Shown piece by piece: positions 23,203-33,222 of a stretch of 64,000 bases of DNA. The stretch's first letter is position 1, and the number at the start of each line of letters is the position of its first letter. A model generated the notes under the pieces. The model saw only the letters and a list, made by a program, of their open reading frames with translations, had not been told where the DNA came from and did no database searches. The DNA is taken from positions 7,894,001-7,958,000 of the forward strand of contig NC_058138.1 in the NCBI RefSeq assembly GCF_011075055.1, in the 5' to 3' direction. The DNA is from Mangifera indica. Its lineage: Eukaryota; Streptophyta; Magnoliopsida; Sapindales; Anacardiaceae. Position numbers and translations under genes: made by a program.

Positions 23203-23800
23203 TTAATAAAAAATATTTAAACCCGACACATTATAAAAAATAATAATAATAAATGTTTATTGTGACTGTACAGGTATGTTGCATTTCACATAATATTAAG
23301 CAATTTGTATAATGTTTTAGGTGATATCGTATAATATTTCGAAATATTGTATATTAGAGAAAATTAAAATGATTTTGAATTCGTATTTGATAAGTTAAGT
23401 TTGAATTAAATATTGAATTTGTTTTCACAAATAAATTAATTTTAAATAGATTTAAATTGAACCACAAATTAAATTATTTTTAATTAATCAATCTCAAATA
23501 AATCTTATTCATGCTTGGCCGGATGAAATCCAATCTTAAATCTACTCAAAGAAAATAGGATTGTCATTTAATAATATGATAATAATTTGTTGAATTAAAT
23601 CTTTAATGACATGAATCCCTCTAAAATATGATAAAATAATAAATTTAGTATAAATTGAAAAATGTAATTTAATATGGATACTGACTCATAAATACCTAAA
23701 ATATTAAGATTCATTATCAATATATTAAAAATAAAAGAAATTTTATTATTATTTCAAAAACTTTTAAAATTATTATATTATACCTCGTGGCTTTTACCCT
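23203..23800. other. AT-rich DNA without a gene
   Basis: The open frame at 23717-23905 (minus) and others here lack protein-like features. I see nothing further. Confidence 0.35.
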
Positions 23801-23809
23801 CATCTTATG

Positions 23810-24255
23810 ATAAAACGGCACCGTCGAATATAAAAAAATTATTTCCTTTTCAGAAACATGAAAGGTACCGTTACCTTCCCTTAACATGTGCTTCTTCACG
23901 ACCACCTCGCCACGTTGGTTCGTGCTTTCGGTAAAACCATTGATTTCCTAAACTACCCTTGAGGTTACAAACAAAGTTCCCAAAATACCCTTATGAATCC
24001 ATTGAAATTGCACACTTCTTCGAAATCAAATCGCGTCTATTCATGATCCATTTCCTTAACCTTTCGCACGCGTTCACGAAGGAAAGTAAATCCACGCACT
24101 AATCACAGTGGAGATATCGATTTCTGATTAATATGCAAGTCTGAAAGTTGGAGTTATACGCCGTTGACCGATTGATAGTTGAGGCCTTGGATTTGGAGAG
24201 ATGTTGACGCGCTTGAGTCTCGCAATTGGTCATTCTGAATCATTTGAGTGATTTA
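23810..24255 (+). promoter_or_regulatory. GC-richer island, possibly an orphan promoter and 5' leader
   Basis: Base composition rises clearly over this stretch (CACGACCACCTCGCCACG, GCACGCGTTCACGAAGG, GTTGACGCGCTTGAG), then falls back to AT-rich DNA. On the plus strand an ATG at 24201 opens a 16-codon frame that ends at 24251, just where the composition drops. The pattern fits the promoter and first codons of a gene whose body has been lost. No protein family can be recognised from 16 codons. Confidence 0.3.
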
Positions 24256-24259
24256 TTAT

Positions 24260-25084
24260 TTATTTAGTGTTTGAGAATATTATTTTGTAAATAACATTAC
24301 ATATATAAATATGTATATATACATTTAATCTCAATAGTTAAAAAAAAAAGAGTAAAAAAAATAGTCTAATATATATTTTGAAATATTCCTTGAAAAAATT
24401 AAAAATATTTAAATTTATAAATAATAAATCTTATTAATGTTAGAGGTGATTTTCATTTGAGTTATTTTAGCTCAAATTAATATTCGACTCGTTTTAAACT
24501 CTCTTATAACATCAATGTTATCACATTGAAAAACTGATCTTCCCAAGATTCATCCTTTTCTCCAATGATATTTCTTTTTCTCTTACAAATATTCTTTTTC
24601 TTTTCTTTATTTGTCAATTTTTTATCTCCATCTTTCTCAACGATTTTTTTTTTGGATGATAACAGATGATTCAAACGAGTCAAACTTGAGTTAATCCTTA
24701 TTTAGGTTATGTTCAATTTGAATCTACTCCTAATTAGTGCCTTTTTATTCAAGTAATCATTTAATATTGCAACTTTATGTAGTTTGTTTTCATTTTTCTA
24801 TAAAATCAATTACTAGTCAACTTATTATACATATTTTGTTGTAAATTTTACTATCTTAATCTATAAAATATAATGACCTTTTATGTTAAAGTAGTATTAT
24901 ATGTGTAAATAATGTTATGTTATTATGTGATTAAATAGTTTTAAATAAAGTAATATCCAATCATATGGTGATATATCATTATTTATATATGAAATTGTGC
25001 ATATTGTTTGTGTATACTAAACTTCGTTTAACTTAAACTACAAAGAGAAAATTTGTCTTAGTAAATTTGTTTGTGCCTTGGATT
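24260..25084. repeat. AT-rich DNA with a degraded MITE
   Basis: Positions 24885-25025 contain ATGTTATTATGTGATTAAATA and CATATGGTGATATATCATT with outward AT-rich ends, like the MITEs at 9080 and 40254 but worn. The rest holds no gene that I can see. Confidence 0.4.
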
Positions 25085-25968
25085 AAATATATTTGAGTAA
25101 ATTTCATTTTTAACCAAAGGTTAGACCTAAAAACACTTTTAATCCATAGATGACATAAATAAAACTTTTCCATCTAAAATCAAACTCTCCTTAAAAATAA
25201 AATAATAGTGTGAGGGTAAAATAGTAATTTTACCATCCATAAATTTTAAACAAAAATTAAAAAATAAATTTTTTACATACCATAATCAAACATTTTAACA
25301 CATGATAGTTTAACCCAAACTCTTTTTTAGATAGACCTAGGTTTAAAAACTTACAAATCAATCATTGCAATTATTTAGAAACATTAGTCGTCAATGTCAC
25401 TCATTCACCACCTTTACTATATCATCGTTGTCAACCTCCACCACTCTCGTCATTTTCATGATATGAGCTGTCATCAATTGAGCAAAACCTGTTATCAACA
25501 AAAACCTTCACTTGAGTCATTGATCAAGTGAAAGTCATCATCGATACAACCATCACTCAATCGAAAACTTGAATGAACGTTGTCATTGACAATAGCTCAT
25601 GTTGCAACGACAGCAAAGGTAACAGGGGCTAACATCGATGAGATTGTGGTCATGGTGAAGGAGCAACACTGACAACTAGTGTATCAAAAAAAGTCGGTGA
25701 AAGTGAAAAAAAAAAAAGAAATAAGATTCTAATGCATGCAATTTCAATTTAACGGTTTTTTTGGTTAATTTGGGGTTATATGGTAATTAAAAAATTAAAA
25801 TAGTATTGATAAAATAGTAATATCACTTCCTAACACTCTGTTAGATTTTTTTAATTAACAAAATTTGATTTTGGGTGGAAATGTGTTATTTATATTATCA
25901 AAAGGTGAAAAAAGTTGTTTCTAGTTTAAACCTTGGGTGGGAAAATGTAATTTACTCAATATATTTAC
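25085..25968. mobile_element. Foldback / MULE-like long inverted-repeat element 4
   Basis: The left end TAAATATATTTGAGTAAATT faces AATTTACTCAATATATTTA on the right. The pairing continues inward: CTAAAATCAAACTC with TTTGATTTTGGG, and GTAAAATAGTAATTTTACC with TGATAAAATAGTAATATCAC. Arms are at least 170 bases with a diverged middle (about 25400-25680) rich in CATCGTTGTCAAC and CACTCTCGTC. It belongs to the same family as 8406-9012. It is non-coding. Confidence 0.7.
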
Positions 25969-25999
25969 TTTGAATAAAAATATTATTCAAGGATTGTTG

Positions 26000-26425
26000 G
26001 GCAAAGGGATGGCAATAAGGCAACAAAAATCCAAATACTGTATTTTTTATCCACGTTCCTACAAGGGAGAGCTTTCCCCGATTCTGCCTCGTCCCTAATA
26101 CAGGGATGATAAGGAATTTCTATGTCCTCTCCATAGGAAAAAATTTCATCCTTTTCCCCTCTCTATCCTTATAAGGAAAATTTTTCTCTCATTTCTCATA
26201 GAAAAGTAACCTAATATTTATTAGGTGTCAATTCATATTCATAATGATAACTTAGTATTTAAAAGTTTATGAGATATGTAGCGAATGGATGGGATCCACC
26301 CCATCCTCAACTATAGAGATTAATTTTAGTTTTTTTCGTCTTCATTTTTATCAAAAAATTTTTTTTCCCATTTGAGAATGAGCAGACTGAGAATTTAATT
26401 TGGGGTGCAAAATTGTCATCCGTAG
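26000..26425. mobile_element. hAT-like MITE
   Basis: The left end AAAGGGATGGCAATAAGG faces AATTGTCATCCG on the right. The interior has CCCCGATTCTGCCTCGTCCC and CCTTTTCCCCTCTC. Short ends of the AGGG(A/T)GGCAAT kind are typical of plant hAT-derived elements. The element at 36735-37232 has similar ends. It is non-coding. Confidence 0.5.
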
Positions 26426-26730
26426 TTTGATGATCTAATGGTAAAAAGAAAAGATAAATGGAATGGTATCAAGAATATTTTGTGTCTATTTTGAACATAA
26501 TGGGGTTTTTTTTTTTTTAACAAAGTAATTTTAGTAAGGGAAAGTTTTCAATGGTTCGGTTGAATGTAACTTCATCCAATTACCGTTATTAAAAAAAAAA
26601 AAAAACTTCATCGTACATGCAAGCCATGCACAAAATTAGTTTACACTACTAAAAATTTGAACCTTATTAATTTTCTCTTAGGCAAGAAAAAAAAATCATT
26701 GTGATATTATTTAGTTGCTCTTATTTCATC

Positions 26731-26916
26731 TTAGACTATATCTATTGTGTGGTCGAAAAAGCCTCCTTTTTTCTTAACTAACAGCACAGGCGATGAGCTC
26801 CTTCTTGCCCTAATTATTCCTTCCTTCATCATTTCTTCCACCGATTTTATTTTATTTTTGGCTTCTAGTGACATGGGTACTGTCATGGCGGCAAAGTTAA
26901 GCAAATTTAGCCCCAC
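26731..26916 (-). pseudogene. Inverted gypsy reverse-transcriptase N-terminal fragment
   Basis: The minus-strand frame includes VEEMMKEGIIRARRSSSPV followed by LLVKKKGG. This is the start of gypsy RT (usual form: x-EML-x-x-GII-x-x-S-x-SP-(F/Y)-SSPVLLVKKKDG). It points opposite to the RT C-terminal and RNase H coding at 27060 on the plus strand, about 140 bases away. The element has therefore suffered an inversion, or two different copies have been joined. Confidence 0.7.
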
Positions 26917-27059
26917 ATGATGTAGCCAAGTCCCGCACTTGGTTTAGTAATTCTCATTACTTGGGCAACTATCTTTTTGATAAATTTAGAAACAATAGTC
27001 AACGTATAAGGAACAATTTGCTACTTTTATTTCACTATGAAAACTAAGACCAAGGTGTT

Positions 27060-29195
27060 ATGACTGATCCAGCCAAGGTGAAAGCAGTAGAGGAATGGCC
27101 GGTTCCGAAGTCTGTCAAGCAATTAAGAGGCTTTCTAGGCCTTACCGGGTATTATAGGAAGTTTGTTCAAAATTATGGTCATATAGCTAGACCATTGCTA
27201 GAACTACTCAAGGCAAACTCTTTTCATTGGAATAGTTCAGCACATGAAGCATTTGACAAATTAAAAAGAGCCATGGTGACTGCCCCTGTTTTGGCTTTAC
27301 CAAACTTCAACAAAAAATTTATGATTGAAACAGATGCATGTGGTGAAGGAATTGGTGCTGTATTGATGCAAGATGGTCATCCGTTGGCATACATAAGTAT
27401 GTCTCTATCTCCTAAAAATCAATTACTTTCAGTTTATGAGAAGGAGATGCTTGCTATTCTTTATGCCATCAAGAAATGGGAGCATTATTTGGTGGACCAA
27501 CACTTTCTTATAAAAACAGATCATCAAAGCCTAAAGCATTTATTAGAGCAGAAGGTCACTACTCCCTCACAGCAAGCCTGGGTTGCCAAATTGATGCAGT
27601 ATAGTTATGAAATAGTGTATAAAAAAGGAAAAGAAAATTTAGCTGCAGATGCCTTGTCCCGATTACATGTTATGGAATCTAATTGTTTGATTACGAGTCT
27701 GCTACCATCTGAATTTTTGAAGAAAGTGGAAGAGTCGTGGCTTAAGGATGACCATTTGCAAACTATTATTAATGCAAAGAAACAAGATCCAACAGCACAT
27801 CCAGAATACACTTGGCAGCAGAACCAATTAAAAAGGCAGGGAAAATTTGTAGTGGGCAAAGATTTGGCTTTACGAAATGAGTTGATTGCTTTGTTTCATG
27901 CCTCAACCATGGGAGGGCATTCTGGTGTTAGTGTCACGGCTAGAAGGATGAGCTCTATACTTTACTGGAGAGGCTTGTGGAAAGATGTTCGGAATTTCAT
28001 TCGGACATGTGAAATTTGCCAAAGATTCAAACCAGAAAATGTTGCTTCTCCAGGTCTATTACAGCTGCTGCCTATTCCGACGGGAGTCTTCACCGATGTT
28101 ACTATGGACTTTATCGAGGGGTTGTCAAAGTCGCAAGGAAGATCGGTAATCTTAGTAGTGGTTGATTGGCTCACTAAGTTTAGCCATTTCATGGGGTTGA
28201 AACATCCTTTTTCTGTTGTAACAGTTGAACAAATCTTTCTGGACAACATTTATAGATTACATGGTCTTCCCAATACCATTACTAGTGATCGTGGACCTAC
28301 CTTCATCAGTCAATTTTGGCAGGAAATGTTCAAACTGCTGGGAGTCGGCTTGCAATTTTCCACAGCCTATCATCCGCAAACAGACGACCAAACAGAGGTT
28401 GTTAATCGGTGTCTCGAAAATTATCTTCGCTGCATGGCTGGAGATTTACCCCACACATGGTTTCGTTGGTTATCCTTAGCCGAGTTTTGGTACAATACTT
28501 CGTACCACTCGAGTATTCATATGTCCCCATTTGAAGCTCTATATGGCTATTCACCACCAATACAGGTACCATATTTTCCTAATGATTCACGGATTGCGGC
28601 TGTTGATGCTTTTCTTCGATCTCGCGAAGACACTATCCTGGTGCTCAAGCGAAACATGGCAAAGGCTCAACATAGGATGAAGATGTTCGCTGATAAAAAG
28701 AGGACAGAGAGGAGATTTGCCATTGGTGATTGGGTTTACCTCAAGCTCCAACCTTATCGACAAACTTCTCTGCAGCAAGGATGCCCGAAACTCCAAGCTC
28801 GCTATTATGGCCCTTTTCAAATTGTGGACAAGGTGGGAGCAGTAGCATATAAACTCCAGTTACCAGCTGATGCTGAAATACATAATGTGTTTCACGTGTC
28901 CTTGCTCAAACCGGCGTATGCTTCCATTCAATCTTCAAGTACTCTGCCACCACGAGTCCCACTATCTGAACGCATTCCCCAGGCTGTGCTAGATCGACGG
29001 ATGGTAAAACGTCAGAATACAACAACAGCTCAAGTTTTAATTCAATGGCAGGGATTTTCGCAGGCTGCAGCAACATGGGAGTTCGTTGATGAAATGCGTC
29101 AACGGTTCCCTCAGTTCTCCCTTGAGGACAAGGTTACCGAAGGGGAGAAAATTGTTACGAATTTGAACGAATGCAACCATCCAGGAAGGACTTAG
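27060..29195 (+). CDS. 5'-truncated Ty3/gypsy chromovirus pol (RT end, RNase H, integrase, chromodomain-like tail)
   Basis: The uninterrupted 711-codon frame starts inside the reverse transcriptase (QGVMTDPAKV, so the ATG is internal). It continues with FLGLTGYYRKFV, then RNase H (TDACGEGIGAVL, EKEMLAI, TDHQSLKHLL, AADALSRL), an H-H-C-C integrase zinc finger (CEICQRFK near residue 322), the D-D-E core (TMDFIEGL, TSDRGPTFI, then E in QTEVVNRCLE), a GPF/Y module (YYGPFQIVDKVG) and a chromodomain-like end (VLIQWQGFSQAAATWE). The usual HPQTDGQTE reads HPQTDDQTE. Gag, protease and the catalytic RT half are absent, so it cannot move by itself. The lack of stops over 2.1 kb implies a fairly young insertion. 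This is a retrotransposon gene, not a host gene. Confidence 0.92.
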   Translation: MTDPAKVKAVEEWPVPKSVKQLRGFLGLTGYYRKFVQNYGHIARPLLELLKANSFHWNSSAHEAFDKLKRAMVTAPVLALPNFNKKFMIETDACGEGIGAVLMQDGHPLAYISMSLSPKNQLLSVYEKEMLAILYAIKKWEHYLVDQHFLIKTDHQSLKHLLEQKVTTPSQQAWVAKLMQYSYEIVYKKGKENLAADALSRLHVMESNCLITSLLPSEFLKKVEESWLKDDHLQTIINAKKQDPTAHPEYTWQQNQLKRQGKFVVGKDLALRNELIALFHASTMGGHSGVSVTARRMSSILYWRGLWKDVRNFIRTCEICQRFKPENVASPGLLQLLPIPTGVFTDVTMDFIEGLSKSQGRSVILVVVDWLTKFSHFMGLKHPFSVVTVEQIFLDNIYRLHGLPNTITSDRGPTFISQFWQEMFKLLGVGLQFSTAYHPQTDDQTEVVNRCLENYLRCMAGDLPHTWFRWLSLAEFWYNTSYHSSIHMSPFEALYGYSPPIQVPYFPNDSRIAAVDAFLRSREDTILVLKRNMAKAQHRMKMFADKKRTERRFAIGDWVYLKLQPYRQTSLQQGCPKLQARYYGPFQIVDKVGAVAYKLQLPADAEIHNVFHVSLLKPAYASIQSSSTLPPRVPLSERIPQAVLDRRMVKRQNTTTAQVLIQWQGFSQAAATWEFVDEMRQRFPQFSLEDKVTEGEKIVTNLNECNHPGRT

Positions 29196-29258
29196 ATTGC
29201 AATGCAGTGTTTTGGCGAGATTAATGAAGTGCTGAGTTTAGGAGAATAAAAGGGACGG

Positions 29259-29500
29259 TGTCGTTTTGCAAACTAAGTAAATAATGTAGAAGAAGAAGTT
29301 GAATCTGCTGACTTGGCGGAATTAGAATTCTTGTATAAATACCTGTAATGAAATTTTAAAAGGAAAATGAAGTTCTTAGTCATCTTCTCCCACACTCTCT
29401 GCATGTTTTCCCTCTCTCTCTAGATTCTTCTCAATTTGAAATTCTTCTTCTCATTCTGAAATCCTTCTTCTTCTAATTCTTAGCGACTGATCAATAACTG
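29259..29500 (+). repeat. 3' LTR of the gypsy chromovirus (approximate ends)
   Basis: Just after pol comes a purine-rich tract (AGGAGAATAAAAGGGACGG, 29240-29258) suited to plus-strand priming. TGTCGTTTTGC follows as the LTR start. The LTR holds TTGTATAAATACC (TATA-like) and a pyrimidine-rich leader (CTCTCTCTCTAG). Its 3' end is near 29500, where DUF247-like sequence begins. No matching 5' LTR was found in the window. Confidence 0.55.
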
Positions 29501-29505
29501 AACGC

Positions 29506-30085
29506 ATCAGATTCATTTCAGATTTGCCTTGTGCAGTGAAGTTGCGTGAGTCGAAAGTGAAGTTCAAGGGCATTGCAGGAACATCGTTGCTTGACATAGA
29601 TTTGAGAAGCGAAAGCGGTTGATTCCATGGTTTGAAGTTCATGAACTGCAAATACCTCATTTGGTCGTGGTTGTTTATGGAAATGAACATTTGCTTTGAA
29701 ACATAATGGCTTTGGAGCAGTGTCACTACTCATTGGGTACTCGAGTTTGCAATTACATGAAGCTGATGGATTATCTAATTAATACTGGAAAAGATGTGGA
29801 TTTACTTGTCAGAAAAGGGATTATTAGGAATCGTATAGGGGACATTATTTCTGCAGCGAATTTGTTTAACAGACTTAGCTTGCAAATTCATAAAGTAAGT
29901 CGTGTTTTTGTAAGACTAGCATGGAATTGAAAGCACACTACAACAATCCTTGGAACCATACAAAGGCAACGTTAAGAAGCGTCTACTTCAAGAACCTTTG
30001 GCTAGGCACGACCACTGTTACAGGAGCCAGAATCTTGTCGCTTACGCTTATGCAAGCCACGTCTTCTATGAAGTAAATTATGTAA
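29506..30085 (+). pseudogene. Broken DUF247 gene, C-terminal part only
   Basis: In three frames the stretch encodes DLPCAVKLRESKVKFKGI, KRLIPWFEVHELQIPHLV, MALEQCHYSLGTRVCNYMKL and DYLINTGKDVDLLVRKGII. These match in order the last 180 or so residues of the intact DUF247 protein at 40543-41844 (DLPSAVKLQESGVSFKCV, RRIPFFNRYELQMPHL, MALEQCSYPLDTPFCNYI). At least two frameshifts and stops are present. The N-terminal two thirds are missing and the left edge abuts the gypsy LTR, so the insertion probably broke it. A copy of the right part lies at 58985-59845. Confidence 0.85.
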
Positions 30086-30590
30086 CGGATTTTAATTAAT
30101 AGTTTATAAACTGACCAATATCTAAAAATGGGTGTCATTTTACCATTTAAGCTGAAAAAGCCATCTTCTTTCTCTTGTCAGTGATTATTGTGTCTTTTGT
30201 TGTCCGGACAATGAATTTGGAAATGAGTGGTTTGATTAATGATATGGATCTTTCATACAACTTTATGTTCAGCTCGATTTTGTGGTAATAACAGAGATTC
30301 TGGTAGAGTTACTAGCAGCAGGGGAAATCAGTATGTTTTTTATGCAGTAACGTTGGAAAATCTGGTTGTTGACAAGGATTTAGTGAAGATATCTGTAAAG
30401 GAAGCTGAATCAAAGCGCAAGACAAAGCAAAAGATGAGGTACATAAGTTCTTAAATTGACTACTGGGATTTATATAAAGGGCAAGAACGGAGTCATAATC
30501 GTTCTCATGTAACTTTCAGGCAATTGTTTAACAAGCTTCATAATCTTTTGAGTTAGCATTTTTATTAACCATTTTTTTCAAATGTCAACA
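30086..30590 (+). repeat. 3' flank of the broken DUF247 gene, duplicated at 59330-59845
   Basis: The similarity with the distal copy continues past the DUF247 frame through GATCTTTCATACAACTTTA, ACTAGCAGCAGGGGAAAT, GTTTAACAAGCTTCATAATC and TTAGCATTTTTATTAAC. A frame at 30239-30454 (ending SVKEAESKRKTKQKMRYISS) has lysine-rich character. Part of the same reading is kept in the distal copy (DKDLGNIS, KIKQKM). I do not recognise the protein. It may be a fragment of another captured gene. Confidence 0.6.
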
Positions 30591-30779
30591 AATTATAGGA
30601 ATTATTACGTTGACTTACATGGAATGCAAAGAACATAACCTTTAAACCTGTAAACGGTGTTTAACCATCTGTTACCTATGCTTTATCATGTAATGGATAG
30701 ATGCTGTCCGTTGGGATTATCTAGTATTGTTTGGTTTAAAGATGCTAAGTTTAGTGTATTATTCATTGATTCTAATGAC

Positions 30780-31420
30780 ATAAATTGATGTGTTAATGGG
30801 GGCAAGCAACCTCCAATCTGATAGTCTCCTTCATAATGGTCCCAGGCTAAACTCTTCCACAGTCCAAGTGCACCTCAATTACTCAACACTGTTTCCACAA
30901 CAGTTTACCATGAGACAATAAGTAATTTGGGTGAAATAGTGAAGCAAAGCACAATGAATTGATGAAAACTAAAGACAAAATGTGTATTCCACTATCAACC
31001 AAAAGAAAATAGCATAATAGTCATAGTTCATTCTCCTTCCTCCTGAAGGAATTTAAATAAAACATTAAGAAAAAATATGGTAATTATTTAAGTAACAAAT
31101 CAATTAAAATATCCTCTCAATTAATAATATGATTTTCTGGATTATAAATAATATTTTCTGCTTCCAGAATCTTCTCTGCTTTCTAATTAATCTGCTTCCC
31201 CATTATATGCTGGATGGATTCTGCATCAATAGTATCTAAACCCAGATTTTCCAAACTGTCTTTCTACATTTGGCTTTCATTTCCACTGTTTGCGAGCTCT
31301 TTTGGCTTGATCACAATTTGATTTTTGGACTCGCGAACATAAACTTTCATAATAAGGTCACCATCAATACCCCTCCAACAACTCTCACCTTGTCCTCAAG
31401 GTGAAAAAGAGAAAATTGTT
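30780..31420 (-). mobile_element. Gypsy 3'-end and LTR remnant
   Basis: On the minus strand ACCTTGAGGACAAGGT at about 31395-31410 encodes the LEDKV end seen in the chromovirus at 27060-29195. It is followed by GTTGGAGGGGTATTGATG, then LTR-like sequence to about 30780. No coding domain beyond that tail remains. Ends are approximate. Confidence 0.45.
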
Positions 31421-31738
31421 CCTTAACTTCCACATAGTTCAGATTTGATGGATGACAAACCATACCCATATGCATTCTCGGTTAACTTTATAGAGAGCTA
31501 GAATCTCTAAATGAGTATAAGATGTTGCAATCAAAGTCTGTTTGGTGGAGCACCATAATATTGTTGTGTCATTATAAGTAAAAATATATCCCTTCCGTTA
31601 ATGGGTTTTATAAGGATTAGAAAGATAACTAATATTTGTATATTCAACCAAACTAGAATTTCTAGAAGATTTGATAGAATAGAATAATTTTAAATTTTTA
31701 GTTTCATATAGGTAACTTTTTATATGCTTGATTCCGTT

Positions 31739-32335
31739 CTAATGACGATGGGTTGATATAAAGTTAAATCGAGCTAATAAATTTACCGTGAAGGATAAAT
31801 ATAATAAGACACTAATAACATTAAGATATAGTTTTTCAAAACCGAGTATCTTTTCATCCTTTTCTTTAGGACGAAATGAATCATTTTTCGATTTAGGAGA
31901 TCGAATGACCATTAGAGCGCTCAAAGGGTCAGCCAAATCCGTGTTAAAGTATTTTAACAATTTTTCAATATACGTTTATTTATGGGTAAGTATTCTATTT
32001 GAATTATATTCGATCTATAAGTTGAGACAATATTTTATTTTCTCCAAATCCTTCATCTTAAATTCATTTTTTAGATATTTAACAGTTTTTTAGAGTTCTT
32101 CAAAAGTCCCAACTAAATTCATGTCATCAACATAAACTACTACAATGAAAAATCTTGATTTTGACCTTCTTCTAAAAACACATGGACATATAAGGTAATT
32201 CATATAGTTTTTTTTTTTCAAGTATTCACTAAAATGATCGTACCATATTCTTTCATATTGTTTTAACCTATACAATGATTTTTGTAACTTGATCGAGTAT
32301 ATGCCTCTTAGATTAATCCTTTTTGCTTTAGACAA
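31739..32335 (-). pseudogene. Copia C reverse transcriptase fragments
   Basis: Two open stretches flank a short break. The first (32335-32090) has LQKSLYRLKQYERIWYDHFS and VVYVDDMNLVGTFEEL, covering RT motifs up to the catalytic YVDD. The second (31960-31739) has DPLSALMVIRSPKSKNDSF, DEKILGFEKLYLN and SFTVNLLARF, covering the RT C-terminal connection domain. They are separated by frameshifts. Confidence 0.85.
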
Positions 32336-32889
32336 TTTAAATCTTTAGGGAGTTTTATATAAATTTTAATATCCAAATTTTTATATAAATAAACAGTAAT
32401 TATGTCTATTAGACACATATCTAATCATTCAAAGACTGTTAGACTGATTAAATATCTAAATATGATTATATTCATGATAAGTGCATATGTTTTATCAAAG
32501 TTCATACCTAGCCTTTGGAAAAATCCTTAGGCTACAAGTTTTGCTTTATATCTAGTAATCTCATTTTTCTTATTTTTCTTTTTCATAAATACCCATTTAT
32601 ATCCAACAGATTGAACGTCTTTAGATGTTGAGACTACAGACCTAAACACTTGACATTTTACAAGTAAAACTAATTTTGCTCAAATTGCTTCTTCTCATTT
32701 AAGCCAATCATATTTTTGTCTCCACTCGTCTACAATACATGGTTCAGAATCATTATTATTCAAAATTTCAATAGCTTCTACGAATGAGAATACATCATCA
32801 ATGTTAATTGCTTCACAGTTTTACATCTCTCGTGTATAAGAATAATTTATAGAGGTTTATGTATTCTTATTTTCTTGTATTTCAGAGGT

Positions 32890-33222
32890 TTATTTTACTT
32901 CAAGGGCTTTACTCTCTTTAGGGATTGTAATATCTTCTAGAGAAATATTATTGAGTGTGGATTTTTCAATTGTTTTAAACTTGTCATAATTGATATCTGT
33001 TTGATTCTTTGTTTTTCCTTTTTGAGGAATAGACTCCTTCAATCCAACAGACCTATTACACTTCTGGCATGTAATAGATTGATCAGTTATGATTCGAATA
33101 GACTGTTTAATCGCCACATTAATTCTTGTTGGTATGTTGGTAGTTGTTATGTGTGATCTTGCCATTTTTTCTATATTCACAAATGCATCAAACATTTGGT
33201 TGACAATAATTTGTAAGTGCAC
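32890..33222 (-). pseudogene. Copia C integrase-to-RT linker fragment
   Basis: The 110-codon frame includes SHITTTNIPTRINV, DQSITCQKCNRSVG and KESIPQKGKTK. It is the variable linker that follows integrase in copia polyproteins (usual form: charged, with a P-x-G-S-K-D-K-x-P-R-K-R-K stretch). It contains no catalytic residues. Confidence 0.6.

Noticed and set aside
27605..28820. Minus-strand and alternate-frame ORFs inside the gypsy pol gene
   Set aside because: They are shadows of the 711-codon plus-strand frame.
29451..29733. Minus-strand frames over the broken DUF247 start
   Set aside because: They are antisense to clear DUF247 similarity on the plus strand.
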